Shown piece after piece: positions 37,850 to 50,189 of a stretch of DNA of 64,000 bases. A program made the translations under genes and the position numbers. This stretch comes from Sphagnum compactum (lineage: Eukaryota > Bryophyta > Sphagnopsida > Sphagnales), in NCBI GenBank assembly GCA_965153455.1, contig OZ234498.1:372001-436000 (forward strand), read 5' to 3'. The notes beneath the pieces are model-generated. The model made no database searches and was not told the origin of the DNA. It worked only from the letters and a program-made list of their open reading frames with translations. Within the stretch, counting starts at the first letter, position 1; every line of letters starts with the position of its first letter.

Positions 37850-40118
37850 AAGCGGCAGCGCAGTAGCATGAGGCCGGACGACAACGTCGCAAGTTTTCCC
37901 TTTGGCTCCCCTTGGTCCCAGAGTGAACCATTATGGTGGTTGAGTGCTCTGGTTATCATGCCCGGGCAAATTAGCCTTGGTTAAAACCTGCACCCACTCT
38001 GGTACCGTGGTAAAATTTGTAAAATCCATTTAAATTATTCTGAAATATTGCAGACATCCCACCCCTTGGACTGCATCAGGGTCTCCGAATTCAAATCCAA
38101 CCTTTTCTGGGCCCCATTTGGCCTTCAAGAGGCCTTGCTCAAAATGGTGAAGGGATCGACATGGGTGTTGGTTCACCCTGGCCGGCAGTTTGGAGTCTAA
38201 TGTTTTTGATTTTCGGTGTGAAACTTTTCCCCAACGTGAAAATTTAGAAAAATAACAGGGAATATTCTATCACAATACTCCCATTTTCTCATAAAAAATG
38301 TTTTTGCCAAATTTCTTGAAATTTTTATATTTAAATTATTTCTTTGGTCACGTTTGGATATTGATTTTAATTTAATGGCACTTATCTTTCTTTTTACTAT
38401 TTAAACGTGGTTTCAAAACATGTCACCACAGAAAGCTGAATCCCTCTCGGGATGCTTGTCAATGACACCAGTTGCAACATCTGAAACTTGAAAAAATATC
38501 ACCCATTTGAACTTCGGACGCAACTAATATCATTTTCAAAAATGTTGAAATTTTCACAAGAAAAAACTTCAAAGAACAAAATTTTGTGAAAGAGAAACAT
38601 GAGATCTTCAAAAATATTTTATTTGTTGAAATGAAAATTTCAAAAACCAACCAATTATTCAACAGACATGTGTTGAAGTTTGGCAAGGCAACGTCTTCAG
38701 GATAGTAATTGGTGACAAGTCTTTTACTGAAACTTGGAATTGGCGAAAAAACTGCCATTATGGGGGTCTCGAAACTGTGTCAAGATATGATGGAAAGTTT
38801 TAATTATTTACAAAGAAAATTCCTAAGATGGCGATAAAACTGAACAACCTTCGAAAACTTCTTTTTTCATGATTTTTCCATTTTTCAAGAAAACAATTAC
38901 CCACGGCCAGGATTGTTACAAAAATTTTGCCACCAAAAGAAAAACAGTGGTTCATACCTTAAGGCATCATCCCATTTAGGCCTTCCTCTTCTCACTGTTT
39001 TTAGGCGCGTTGGGCGATTTTCACTTTTTGTGAAAACCAGCGCTTCTGGTTCTCCCAGCCATTTTAAAGAACCTTTAAGGTTTTCAGTATTAAAAAAAGA
39101 CGAAAAGATTTCGATAATCTTGAAGGGTTTCAAGGATTTGGAAAGAAAAAATTCCAATGGCTTTCAGTCTTTCAGGGTCTCGTAAAACTACAACCCTCGG
39201 TTTTCAAAAGCGGTTCTCAGAAGCCGGTTCTCAAATTTGCAAAAACTTGGAGTATAAATATATATATTTGAAATGAATTAAAACTGCCCCCTTTTGTGTA
39301 AAAGCCCGACGCTTATTTATGAAGCTCCCCCGAAGGAGCCATTGAGGAGGCTCGTGCCACCCAAACCAAAATCGAAACCTGACGAAACGCTAGAATTTTC
39401 TTTAATGTCATCCCATCTTTGGGCCTTTGTTCACCCCCCCATCCCCTCTTTGAGGGAGGTCGCAAAGAAAGGAAATTTGATTAAATCTGGGTATGAAATG
39501 CTAAAACCTAGCATTTAATGCACAAGGTTCGAGGTAATTATGGTAGCTATACATGAGGAGTAGTGAAAATGCATACAACAGCAGTGGAGGCTTTAGGAAA
39601 AGGGGAAGACGGGGTCAAACCCGGATGAAACTCGGTCGAGCACAGAAAGTGATGCATTTTAGAGTTTGACCTCCAATTGAAGGCCAATGTACTTTTTTAG
39701 AGGTTTTTCTTTGATCTCACCCGATTTTCGACCAAACTCGACGGTACTGGTGTCGTGTTTCCTTGAGTTTACGGAAAACACTACGAAACACCCTGAAAAC
39801 TAGTGCCCGCATGTTTTAATACCCCATCAAAAAAGATTCAACTGATACCTTTAGAGGTTTTCAAAAAGTCGGTTTCCTATGGGAGAAACCGACGGGCAGG
39901 TCATCTTTGTGTGGGAAAACCTCCGATTCTCGCTCTGAGAATCGGAATGAAAACCTTGAAAGTTGTCATTGAAAAAGTGAGAACCACCCAACACTAGTTT
40001 CTACCTACGTTTGCATTCGAGCATCTCCAGCACTACTCTATAGATGACCTGACGAATTTTTTTCCCAATCCAAGTTTAGTTTTGTACTCTTTCGCAACCT
40101 CGCCCATAAAACTAAAAC
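37850..40118. other. Spacer with two adjacent perfect hairpins
   Basis: Mostly AT-rich without supported genes. A 74-codon proline-rich frame at 39,294 has no family resemblance. The notable content is two perfect inverted repeats at 39,868-39,893 and 39,922-39,946 (separate entry). Confidence 0.5.
39868..39946. other. Two neighbouring perfect inverted repeats
   Basis: GTCGGTTTC / GAAACCGAC (39,868-39,876 and 39,885-39,893) has an 8-base loop. TCCGATTCTC / GAGAATCGGA (39,922-39,931 and 39,937-39,946) has a 5-base loop. Two perfect stems of 9 and 10 bp within 80 bases stand out from the local background. There is no T-run typical of a terminator, and the function is unknown. Confidence 0.8.
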
Positions 40119-41103
40119 TGTCGCAACCCTAGCTTTGGGCCCAGGACCAAAGGCAAATGGGTTATAAGGTTGCGGGCCAAGAGGAAGCCCAGGATTTAAA
40201 CCAAGAGGAAGCCTGGGAGTCAAGGCAAGAGAAAGCCCGGGAGTCACATCACACTCCCGGGAGTGTAAGAAAGTGTGAGGGAGTGTGAGGGAGTGAACAC
40301 TCCCACTCCCAAGGCAACTCCCACTTTGGGAGATGGAGTCCCGGTGGACTCCCGAAACTTCAGAGAGCAATTGCAGGTGTCAAACCTCAATGTCTTGTAG
40401 CGTTCTTTATATCATTCGAAAGCTCTTGAAGCGTAGATATCTAAAATGGGCTCGCATTGCTCATTTGGACATCTAAAACACAAGTTATGGCCAAAAGAAG
40501 GGTCAGGAGTCGAATTCCCAGGAGTCTGCCAGTTTTGACTCCCGACCACTAAAAGTCAAGAATCGACCCGAAATACTGGGCTGCAGAGGACGTGCGACAT
40601 ACCGTTGAAAAGGTCTCGACGAGATCTATAACTTTGCTTTAGACCGCATCGCAATCCGAGGTCTGCTCGCAAAGTTATGGGGCTCCAAAGTCGTGGGAGT
40701 CCCATTTGGCGCGATTTCGGGACTCCCACTCGGGAGTCCCGGGAAAAATAGCCATTTGGATGTAGCCTCCGTGGAGAGCTGCAGAGTATACTATAAGGGG
40801 GAAGGTGATGGCTTCCCCCAAGTCCGGGCCGTGGTGAGTCTTGTGTGTCCGTGTTGCCCGTGGCTCGTCCTAGCACCAAGGGTGCTCCAACTTTGCACTA
40901 ACCACTTTGTGTGGTTCCATGCAGGCCCGTGTGAGTGAGTGAAGCTTGTCCACTTTTCCTAATCTATCCCGGGACTTCTAGCGCACCCCTCTCACCCCCC
41001 TCTAGTGCTAGAAGTCGAGAGCGTGCTCCAAGTTCCAACTCCTTCCGCATTGCCACATACTTGGACCCTCAAGTGGGTCCACTAGGAACTTGGGAGTGCG
41101 TCA
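40119..41103 (-). mobile_element. Solo LTR in reverse orientation
   Basis: Read on the minus strand it starts TGACGCACTCCC and ends GGGTTGCGACA, 985 bp. Flanks are aaaac (40,114-40,118) and aaaat (41,104-41,108), a 4/5 target duplication. It carries the same 'ctataagggggaaggtg' block (reverse of the family promoter-like motif) and the 'ctaaaagtc' motif as the other two copies. It is longer than the 33-kb copy because of extra 'gggagtg'-rich text near 40,200-40,350. A frame reading GGSHHLPPYSILC is shared with the other copies but is not a gene. Confidence 0.85.
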
Positions 41104-43061
41104 AAAATCGAGACAGCAAATCGGTGCGCGACCACCGATCGCAAACCACGTGGACCGATCATTATGATGGGCCAACCTTTTCAGAAGCAGTGAGATCACA
41201 TTGAATCCGATATTTTCTGCAGGCGCCCTTCACTAGCCAGGGCAGGAAACGCGACTAATTGTGCGCACTCACTATACAGTAATATCAAGTGAGTTCAGTG
41301 AGCTTTGCATCGGCCTACTGAGCACCTTCTTGCCCCCACCCACCAACCAATGTGCCATCTGTGCACATTACACAAACACCAACCATCTGCAAGCATCGAC
41401 CTACTTGCCTTCGACCTACTGATCCCTGACACACTTGTTCCTACCAACCGCCCATGAAGCAATTTTGATTTTCCATAAGACTTTTAACTAGGCACAATCT
41501 TATCCAATCATTGGGGGGCAAAAATTGATGTGACGTGTCAACTTTTCATTGGCAACAATGTCAACATTCCAACAAATTGCATTGGTTCCGCCATCATATT
41601 TGGCACCCATTCGGACTTCAAGTCCCTTTCAAATGCAAGCAAATCAACCGAGGCCTGGTATAGAAAATAATACCAATACAGGCCATGTATCGGTGACCAA
41701 AAATAATCTACCCCATATAGGGGTTATATTGATGATGGACGTGATCCAGGGGCATTGCGAAAATGAAAATGATCTGCGCAATTGGTGTTTTTCCAGGCGA
41801 TTAAAAATGATCTCAATAATGTATGGATGACAAAAAATAATCCACATCATCCATGCCTTGCCAAAAAAGGATCCACCCTATGTAGTGAATATAAATCATC
41901 TCTTTCGTCCACGGGTGATTGAAAATGATCCACGACATCCATGAATGTTTGGAAATGATCTACCCCATCCATAAATGATTAAAAAAATTGATAAACGTTT
42001 TTTGGGAAAGTGATTGCATGATGTCCGCCATTCATATGTTAGAATTATTACCAAGATTGTAATCCGACTCAAATTACCTTTTGAATAGGCTCTTAGAATG
42101 TTGGATTTGCAAATGTTTAGATAAGTGCATAATATCGAAGATCCACGTACTCTGTGTTAGGCTTTAATTAACTCTTTGTTGAATTCTTTCCTTTCATTAA
42201 AGATTTTGTTTGTTGCTTGTTAGTGGACTTGTTGGTGCATCTATTGATTGTTCATTCATTCTTTTCCATGTGACTAAGAAGTGCATGTTCAAGAATGTTA
42301 AACTTACAATTAATATATCAAATTGGTATTGTTGCACTTTAATTATATTTGTGTACAAATGTTGTGAGAACATCAACATTCACATCAGGGTCTGGAAAGC
42401 GATGTATATCTGTGTGTGTCTAAAACATGATTCCAGGCTTCATTGATATATTGTTTATTTGCCATTTATTGTTCGAATCACTCAACAACCTTGTCACCAA
42501 TCGAGGTCTCGCATTAGAAGAAATCTTGCAATGTGACCCAGTTTCACATGAGAAGAAATCTTGTAATACGATCTAGTTTACTTTTACTGTCATTTGTAAG
42601 AAAAATTAAACAATATCCCCTTTAAGATGTTTTTTTTCTTATCGTAAATGGCAAGGCCACCATGTGACGCATGTCGTGCCCGTCGTGTTTTGTTTATCCT
42701 TGACGGTGAACATGTGTCGTTTGGATAAACCTTGGCCGAACTGTGTGGTGGATGAAATTGAACCCGTAAAATGCAATTTGGTCCCATGAATGAAGATTTG
42801 ATGTGAGACATATTGGTTTACAATACAAACATCGGTCGCGAGAATGAAAACTAATATTAAATTATTGGTAACAAAGCGGGGGAAAATTGATATTTACTTA
42901 AATTGATGTCATATTAATTTCCTTCAGGAATTACTTTATTTTTTCCATAGGAGGGTCCAACAAAATGGGTAGCCGATGTTTGAGTCATTGCAAAACTTCT
43001 CGATTACATAGCTGGGAACAAACAAAATAGTAAGCACCACTACACTGACTGCCCCATTATG
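41104..43061. other. Spacer with degenerate 'atgatccac' repeats
   Basis: From about 41,670 to 41,990, words like 'aaaatgatccac..catccatg' recur every 35-50 bases with many changes, so this is an old short-period tandem repeat. The rest is AT-rich, and no gene is supported. Confidence 0.5.
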
Positions 43062-43350
43062 GGTCCTCGCATCAATGGTTCAACCTGGATTGTCGAGACC
43101 GGGGGGAGGGGAAGGAGGTTCAATTCCCTACACCCCCGGTCCTCCTACTCTTATCTGAGCTCTGGTTCGCTGATCAACCTAAACCCCGCTGCCGCGCCCC
43201 CCTCCTCCTTCTTCTACTTGCGATTGGTTGCCTTTTGTTATTTTCCGTCAAACCTCACTCGTTTTCGCCCTCTTCTTATTCGATTTCCGGTCGGTCGAAT
43301 TGTTCATTTTGTTAAGATGTCTCTTTTTCCCAGCGATTGAAATTGTTGAA
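43062..43350 (+). mobile_element. Possible tRNA-derived SINE head
   Basis: TGGTTCAACCTGG at 43,076-43,088 fits a pol III A box, and GGTTCAATTCC at 43,117-43,127 fits a B box exactly (consensus GGTTCRANNCC), with spacing like that of tRNA genes. The sequence does not fold as a full tRNA because no acceptor stem closes, so a SINE head is preferred. The tail and target duplications were not found, so the right end is arbitrary. Confidence 0.35.
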
Positions 43351-45300
43351 CTTTTTCCCTCCACGAACGAATGTAAACGCGGAGAGCCCGGAGTCTGCTT
43401 TATTGGACCCTTCAAATTGTTGAGAAATACATGGGAACCCCCTAAGGATTTTTTTTGTCTGTTTATGTTTTACGAATACATTTGACAGGGTATAAATATT
43501 TAATGTTATGTAAGGAGGTATTTCGTTTGAAGATCGTCATCGTTTGCATCATTTTTTAGCAGGAGTATTGTAGGACTCGTGCCCTCCAAGGATGTTCATT
43601 GCTTGATTGAATGGGAAAAAAAAATCGTGCCTTATGAAATTTCCTGGTTTTTTTTGTTTCCCGGGCTTGAATGACCCAACACCCACTAATGCACCATCCA
43701 CAAATCTCGTTTTAGGGTTTAGGGTTGACAAACTTTTCTCCCAGGGAAATTAATAAATAGCTCGGAGAAAACGGAGAAAATATACTTGTAAAATAAAAAA
43801 TCTATACCATCAAAGAGCTATTTGATATGAATTTGTCTGGAACAACCTAAGCCGTATCACAAAATAAATCAAGAATTGCTTTTTATGACGACCAAATAAT
43901 AATTAGGGTTGTTTTGGGAAAAGGAACATTATGGCAACGCCGCATGGCATATCTAACCAAATAATAATTAGGGTTGTTTTGGGAAAAAGAACATTATGGC
44001 AATGCCGCAGGGCATATCTAAAGTATGTCATCGTGGCGAATCGTAGTTAATTTTAATTGGTAAATACCCTAGGACATTTTTGGTAAATAGCACTAGAGTT
44101 TTCACGCTTGCACAAAGTTTAATATATCACACATCCTTTTTAATCTATAAACATTCATTATAACAACGCTTTGTTGGGATGGAGGATGAATTAAATGTTT
44201 ATTAAACAATGAGAATAAGAATCAGATCTATTTCCCTCCAAATATACAAAAGATAAATTGGCCATGAATCATGCATGTCCGTAAATGTTATGTGATGGCC
44301 CACAATTTTGACACCCCCCCCCCCGGTGGCCCCCCAAAAACACAATTTCCATATGCTCCTCCATCCTCTCCCAATGGCCCTTATAAGCCCTTTAGTTTCT
44401 TGTTATTTTTTATATATAATGTTCTATAAAATTGTGTCAATGGCGACAGTTTGATGGGTAGTCAAAAGCATGCAAACGTAACTATTGAAGCTACACACAA
44501 AAACGTAAAATAATTTGAACCACGTCATGCGAAGTTATACTATAATGGAGTACATCGAAAAAATAAGAAAAGGAAGTCAATTAGCGAGCCAGGAGTGAGC
44601 TTGCATTGAGAGGTTCTTTAAAAATTTGGTGGAGTGGTACCCTAAGCCCCAAATTGAACTTTAAAATTTCGTGATTTTTTGCCATCAAAAGAAGTTTTTT
44701 TAAAATTATAATGTGTGATATGACGTGATATAAGCAAAACATGATGTGTGATAGCGCCGCAGGGAAACGTTATACGGGTTCAGTTTATGGAACATATAAA
44801 AATTATAAAATATGTTTCATATATGGTGCACATGATTTTTGTACAGGCCACATTAAATACCTAAAACTATGTTCAACATTTTCCCAAGCATTATCAAAGA
44901 GGTGGCACTCATATTGCAATGAATACAGGATCGTATCAAATCCACCACAAAGTAATTTACCTTTTCATAAAATTTATTAGATTCCATTTATGAGGATAAA
45001 TAATATATATGCATGGATGGAAATAAAAGGCTGCGCAACGTGCTACGAAGGCCAAAGTACATTTAATCACGTCATTTATTAATTCCTCCAAACATAGTGA
45101 AATTGGAGTGGGGCACACAATAAACATACGGGGTTGGAGATTTTTCTTTTTCCAATTTTCTAGTGTGCAGCAGGAATTTCTCTCACAAAATCTCATGATC
45201 TAGAAAACCAAGAGCTGTTCTATATGTGTAATATAGTGCTTCACATCACCGAACTCTTGTTCCTAAGGTGAGCAACCTGACATCGGGCTCCATGTAAACG
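43351..45300. other. AT-rich spacer with a 65-bp duplication
   Basis: 43,891-43,955 and 43,956-44,020 are two near-identical 65-bp units ('accaaataataattagggttg...ggcatatct'). A run of C lies at about 44,311. No gene is supported. Confidence 0.65.
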
Positions 45301-45360
45301 AGTGGTTGGTAACCCGTGGCTACGCCACTCCAGCCACCCTCAAGAAAAGGAGGGAGGACC

Positions 45361-45545
45361 AAAAAAAAACGAAAAAAAAAAAAAAAAAAAACACCTCCCT
45401 TCATTCCCCCGTCCGGTCCTTTCCCGCCCGTCCCCCCCCTGCTGGCCCCCCCCCACCTGTGCTGCCCCCCCCTTGCTGCCCCGCCCCACCCCTGCTAGCC
45501 CCCCCCACCCTTGCTGCCCCCCCCTGCTGCCGCTCAGTAACTTCT
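45361..45545 (+). repeat. Poly-A followed by a C-rich minisatellite
   Basis: Two long A runs are followed, from about 45,420 to 45,537, by imperfect repeats of a CCCCCCC-TTGCTGCC-like word of about 16-20 bases. The complementary strand has many G-runs, so G-quadruplex formation is plausible. Open frames here in three phases are only translations of the repeat. Confidence 0.85.
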
Positions 45546-45649
45546 TAACTGCCACTCAGTAAAAAGTAATTTAGGTAAATTAGGTAAAGGAAGGTAACTT
45601 CGAAAAGGTAAAAACGGACAGACAGACGGACGCACACCATGTTTGTAAT

Positions 45650-47275
45650 TATATATAAGATTTCAAAGATACATCTTAAAACCTTTTACGCAAGGTTAGC
45701 CCGTCATTCAAATCACGAACTTTTGGATTGTCATTTTTTGCACATGTTATGCTCGCAGGGGGCATTACATCACAAACGACACACGTCCAATTTCGCACAC
45801 ATGCTAGCTTATTTGCGCGCGGGGAGCAAGCGCAGGTATCAAAACCTGAACCTATACCAGCATTTGCATTTGTTTCCTTCCGAAAATTTCATCTGTTGTC
45901 GTTGTGGCTTTCTAGTGTAGCGAAAAATCCTAGGAACAGAAAGTTCTTTTGTGAATCATGCAGCATGTTACAAATTGCAACTTGTTCTCACTATGAGATC
46001 GCAACAAAACTTGTATGACTCGCCCTGATAAATTTGTAGAATTTTTTGGTGGTTCAAAGACATTATCTGTGTGGGCGAAATGAATGTTTGTCCACACAAT
46101 ACCAAATTACCATAGTGTGCAAACATTAGTTCAGGCTATATTGGTTTGCGCAGCCCCAAACATTTGAAGTGTGTGCATTCGGAGTCTGTTGTACACATGG
46201 AACCTGTGTTGTTTTCATCTTTCAACTCCCGCCCTTCACTGTTTTACAGCAGCGAAGAGGCAGAGGGAGCATAGTCGTTAGATCACATCGCAAGTCCAAC
46301 TCCATGTATGTGCAAACTTATCCAAGTAAGCACATGTGCAGAACATCCTTGCCATATGCATGAATTTGAACACTCTCCTATTGAGGGGATGTTGGTGTCG
46401 GGTAAGATCACCAACACCTAAAATTCGATTTCGTGTGTCTGCAGGGTTAAGGTGGATTCGATAAAGCCGGTGTTATTGGTATATTGACATTTGATTTTCA
46501 ATTGTAACCCTGATGCCTGCACAAACATCTGTTTGAGCACAGCGAGCAATATGTATAGGTATCAAAATATCAACCCTACACCATCATCCACATTCGTTTC
46601 CCTCTCAAAACTTGATTTGGGGTTGTTGTCAAAGTATCTTTGGAGCGCAGGGAAAAAGTCGTTGGGAACAGAGAGCTCTTGTGGGAACGGTGTAGCATGT
46701 TGTAAAATTGAACTTGTTTTTTCATACATAGAATTATGAGATCGTGGAAAAAATTTGTGTGATTGCATCTGATATCTTTGCAATAATTTTTTCATGGTTT
46801 GAATATGTGATTAGTGCCGGCAAAACAGATGTTTGTCGACCTAATACCAAAATAACACAGTGTGCAGACATTGGTTTAGGATGTATTGGTTGACAGAGCT
46901 CTAAGCATTTGGAGGATGGAATCAATGTTGTTTTCGTCTTTTCCACTCGCGTACTTCCATGCTTTGCAGGGGGTTACGAGGCGGACGGAGCACGATGGTT
47001 AGACGCCATTGCAAATTCAACTGCATATATATGCCTGAACCTTTATTAGGGCACTGAGACCCAGTAAGCACACGGACTCGACATCTTTGGTGTATGCACG
47101 AATTTGATCTTGTGTAGATGTCGTGTTCGGGAAAATCAGTGCGTACACTGAAATCGAAACTGCATTTTCCTGTGTATGCAGGTTGCAGGTTGGTTTGACT
47201 AGGCTCGATTTATTCGTGTATCGACCTTTCATTGTCAATCATAACTCTTACGCCTTCCCAAAACATTTGTCCGTT
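45650..47275 (+). repeat. Diverged tandem repeat, period about 725 bp, upstream of the helicase gene
   Basis: The blocks 45,833-46,455 and 46,557-47,190 correspond landmark by landmark: 'aggtatcaaaa...caacc', 'ggaacagagagctcttgtgggaa', 'gatgtttgtc.acctaataccaaa', 'gtgtgcagacatt', 'ccagtaagcaca..' and 'gtgt.tgcagg'. A third, partial unit (47,200-47,275) runs to within 15 bases of the proposed start codon. Divergence is perhaps 30 percent by eye. Because it directly abuts the gene, it may hold the promoter or form one end of the element. Confidence 0.75.
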
Positions 47276-47289
47276 ATCAACCGATATTC

Positions 47290-48179
47290 ATGGCCGACTT
47301 TCGATGCCCCGAGTGTAACATTTGTTTTGCCGCTTCTCATCAACGCGATGGACATCGCTGATCGGTGCATCGATCAACTTGTAAGATCCGTACCGCCACG
47401 GGTCGAATTACTGTCAATCGATCGATTGACGGCAAATATCCTTGCCCCGTGGATTGCTGCAGGAGCACATTTGAACGCAGTGATACACTCCAACGCCATT
47501 TCAAAGGGCGACATGTGGAGCAAAGCAATTCCGCCCTAAATCAAAATCTTGACGACGACGCACAAATTAGGGCAATGTCCCTGGGCATGTTAATCAAGCC
47601 ACCCATCGAGCAAACACCGGAACTGCTTGGTGATGTCGGCCTTATGATTCTCAACATCGCGGATGGCATTCGTCTCCTGTTTTGCAGGGTTTGCAACGTA
47701 TGTCTCGAGCCCGAGCCTCGCCGTGTGCATAACCACTTGTTAGGGCACGACAATTGGAGAGCTCCCAAACGACATCGCAACGGTGGCGCCCGACTGCGAT
47801 CCCACCTGTTACGGATTTCACATCGTCGCTTGATGAGATCGAGTTCACCCAGTTGCAAGACCCTCGCCTATGAAGGTATACCACATCTCCACGGCACGAG
47901 CTTTTGCCGGTGGTCCCAGGGATAAGGGTTGTGAACGGATATCGATGTGAGGCGGATGGATGTGCGTACTATTCCGCCACCAAGAAGATTATGGGCAATC
48001 ATCGTCGCGCCAACCATTTCTTCTTACCAATTCATGCCAACGGTCAACCGTGTCAGGTGCAGCGCCTTTTTAGAAAGGTCGGGTACACCGCGTATTTTGG
48101 TGTGGACCACCAGAATATGGAGCTCGAAGGCGATCCAACATGGCTCCATCTGAAGGAGCAGGTGCACGTTTCGTTATAG
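47290..48179 (+). pseudogene. N-terminal zinc-finger and OrsD/DUF3505-like region
   Basis: The region opens MADFRCPEC with C-x2-C-x12-H spacing interrupted by TGA. A clean C2H2 finger follows (YPCPVDCCRSTFERSDTLQ then RHFKGRH). LLFCRVCNVCLEP...HNHLLGH has the CxxC...HL...H pattern of OrsD/DUF3505. After a frameshift near 47,770, LPVVPGIRVVNGYRCEADGC and GNHRRANH form another finger, and CQVQRLFRKVGYTAYFGVD matches the element-family '..CQRFF....YF.V' end. The likely role is DNA or target recognition. The first in-frame TAG of the next phase ends this segment at 48,177-48,179. Confidence 0.7.
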
Positions 48180-50110
48180 GCCCATGAATGTTCCGTGCGG
48201 AACGCAGCACCAAATCCATCCATTCGTGAATTTAGTCCATGGTTGAGAGTGTTTCGTTGGCACGAGCTAGCTGTCAACCACATCATTCTGGAAGGTACGC
48301 CGTTGGACCGCATCAAGCGAGCGAGCGTGCTCCCGAACCAGATCGGCGGGGAATCCAATTTGGATCGTTTGCCTTCGATGGTCCAAGCATATTTGGAGAA
48401 TGCGCAGGCCATGATCGGTCGTGTGCCATATCATTTCAGGCGGTTGGTCGTCTCAGTGGAAAATTCCCCCCTAGCCGCGGTGGGGCTCAACCAGCTTTGG
48501 GTGCCATCCACCATAAGCAGATATTGTATGTTGATGACCAAGCTGCTCACTACGATGGTCCGATCCAGGGATAGCGCCCCGGTGGATGACGAACCATTCG
48601 TCAACGTTCTGGGCGATTTGCATTCGGATCTCGAACATGCGTTGGAGAATCTCATCTCTCACATCCAAAGTCGGCGAGATGCGGACAGGGATGACGAAGA
48701 TCTCGTTCCCATCCACACGGTGTTGCTGCACATTTGCAGACCGCCGACGTGTCCGGTCGTTCAACACGGGCTCCAAACCGGTTGTCCGATAATCAGGTTC
48801 CTGATCGTGAACAGCTTGAAGTCGGACCCTTCGTCGACCAACCTCGCTTTCGAACACGTTCCACGTGTGACGGGTCCCGTAGCCATTCTCCAGTATTGGT
48901 GGAGATGCACGATCCTCATGTAGCTGGTGCGTCCAATGTGGCAGCCCGATCACCCCCCCATCCTGTAGTGCGAAGCGGACGAGTGGCTCACTTGTGTTCG
49001 CGAGAACGCCAAAGACACACCGTGCAGCAGATTGTGGGAGACCATGCGCCTCGCGGGGGCGGTGTTGGGCGACGAACTCGACATCCTGAGACTCATTCGG
49101 ATCGATCCCATGGCATGCACGATCGATGGTCAAGCTGTCACCATCGACACTTTACGAAACCTGGTCGGCGAGCTGCTTCGTGAGGCAAATCAAGTGATGA
49201 GCAACCAATTGTTGCTAGGACTCCAGACAGCCTGGATCGGCCGGGTGATAGCGAAGGGCAACGTTGCGAACAGGGCGAACGAAGATGAAGTCGGGTATTC
49301 TTTCTTGTCGGATGCCCGTAACGAATTTCATCGTCATGGACAAGATCTCACCATCCATCTTTTCAGCGATCGGCGTACCCGAGGTCTTTTCGTCAAAGGC
49401 ACAGATGGCGATCGATCCATCGTATGGAATCAAAATGCCTTGGCGATGTGGGCCAAGGCGGCGGATCGTATGCACGCGTTGTTATTTTTATTCATGCATT
49501 TCACCACCGGCGGTCCTCCTCGCGACGAGGAGTACAGGAGCTATCTCCTTCGCAACACGGAGCATTCCGACAGGACATTTTATTGGTCCGCCGGCACCAT
49601 CATGACCTTCCAGAGATACCACAAGGGCGCCAACGCAGGGCGGTCGGTCAAATTGATACCTCGTTTCCTACCTCTGGAACTCAATTCGCTCTTCATCAAA
49701 TATATGTTGCTGGTGAGGCCGGTGCAGTCGTTCATCGCGGGTTTGCGTGGAAACATCGACGCCGCCCGACAATACATGGACCTTTGAGCCATTCAACGAG
49801 ATGCCGCCATAGACGGCGAAGATGTTTTCCGTTTGGTGGCCACGGCGTTCCTTGAGCACGCAAATCTCGATATGGGGATCGCGGATTATCGTCATCTGGT
49901 CGCTTACTTTGGCGGTGCCATCAAGTAAAGTTATTGCACGGAATTTCCCATCGACGAGACATCAGGGCACTCTTTGACCATAGCCGCACGACAGTATGCC
50001 AATTGTTCCAACGATCATAGATTCATGGACAGTTAATAAATGTACACGTACAGATTAGCCGTCGAAGCGTGGCATCGCTTGTTGCAACTCGACCGGAGCC
50101 CGGTCTGAAA
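48180..50110 (+). pseudogene. Tyrosine-recombinase-like central domain
   Basis: The SPWLRVFRWHELAV start is followed by helical text. The core-like region then contains TTGGPPRDEEYRSYLLRN (a candidate first catalytic Arg), TFQRYHKG (a candidate Lys), ADYRHLVAYFGG (compare the H-x-x-R-H box; the first His is replaced), and SGHSLTIAARQYA with a candidate nucleophile Tyr at 49,995-49,997. The order and spacing follow the R...K...HxxR...GH...Y plan of tyrosine recombinases. YRLAVEAWHRLLQL then leads into the helicase linker. Fungal relatives show the same conserved words. The recombinase reading is my inference, since the family is usually annotated only as helicase. Seven in-frame stops interrupt it. 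Confidence 0.55.
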
Positions 50111-50189
50111 CCCTCCAATCGGTAGTTCGACCGTCGAGATTCCTGCATGCGTCGACCGACCCGACGGCCATTGTCCGTCGCAAGCCCAG

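Noticed and set aside
43062-43140. Functional tRNA gene
   Set aside because: A and B boxes are present, but no acceptor or anticodon stem closes.
45302-45562. Proline-rich proteins in three overlapping frames
   Set aside because: All are translations of the same C-rich minisatellite.
48177-50108. Stop-codon readthrough or recoding of the giant gene
   Set aside because: TAG, TGA and TAA all occur in frame and three frameshifts are present, so no single reassigned codon rescues it. Decay is simpler.
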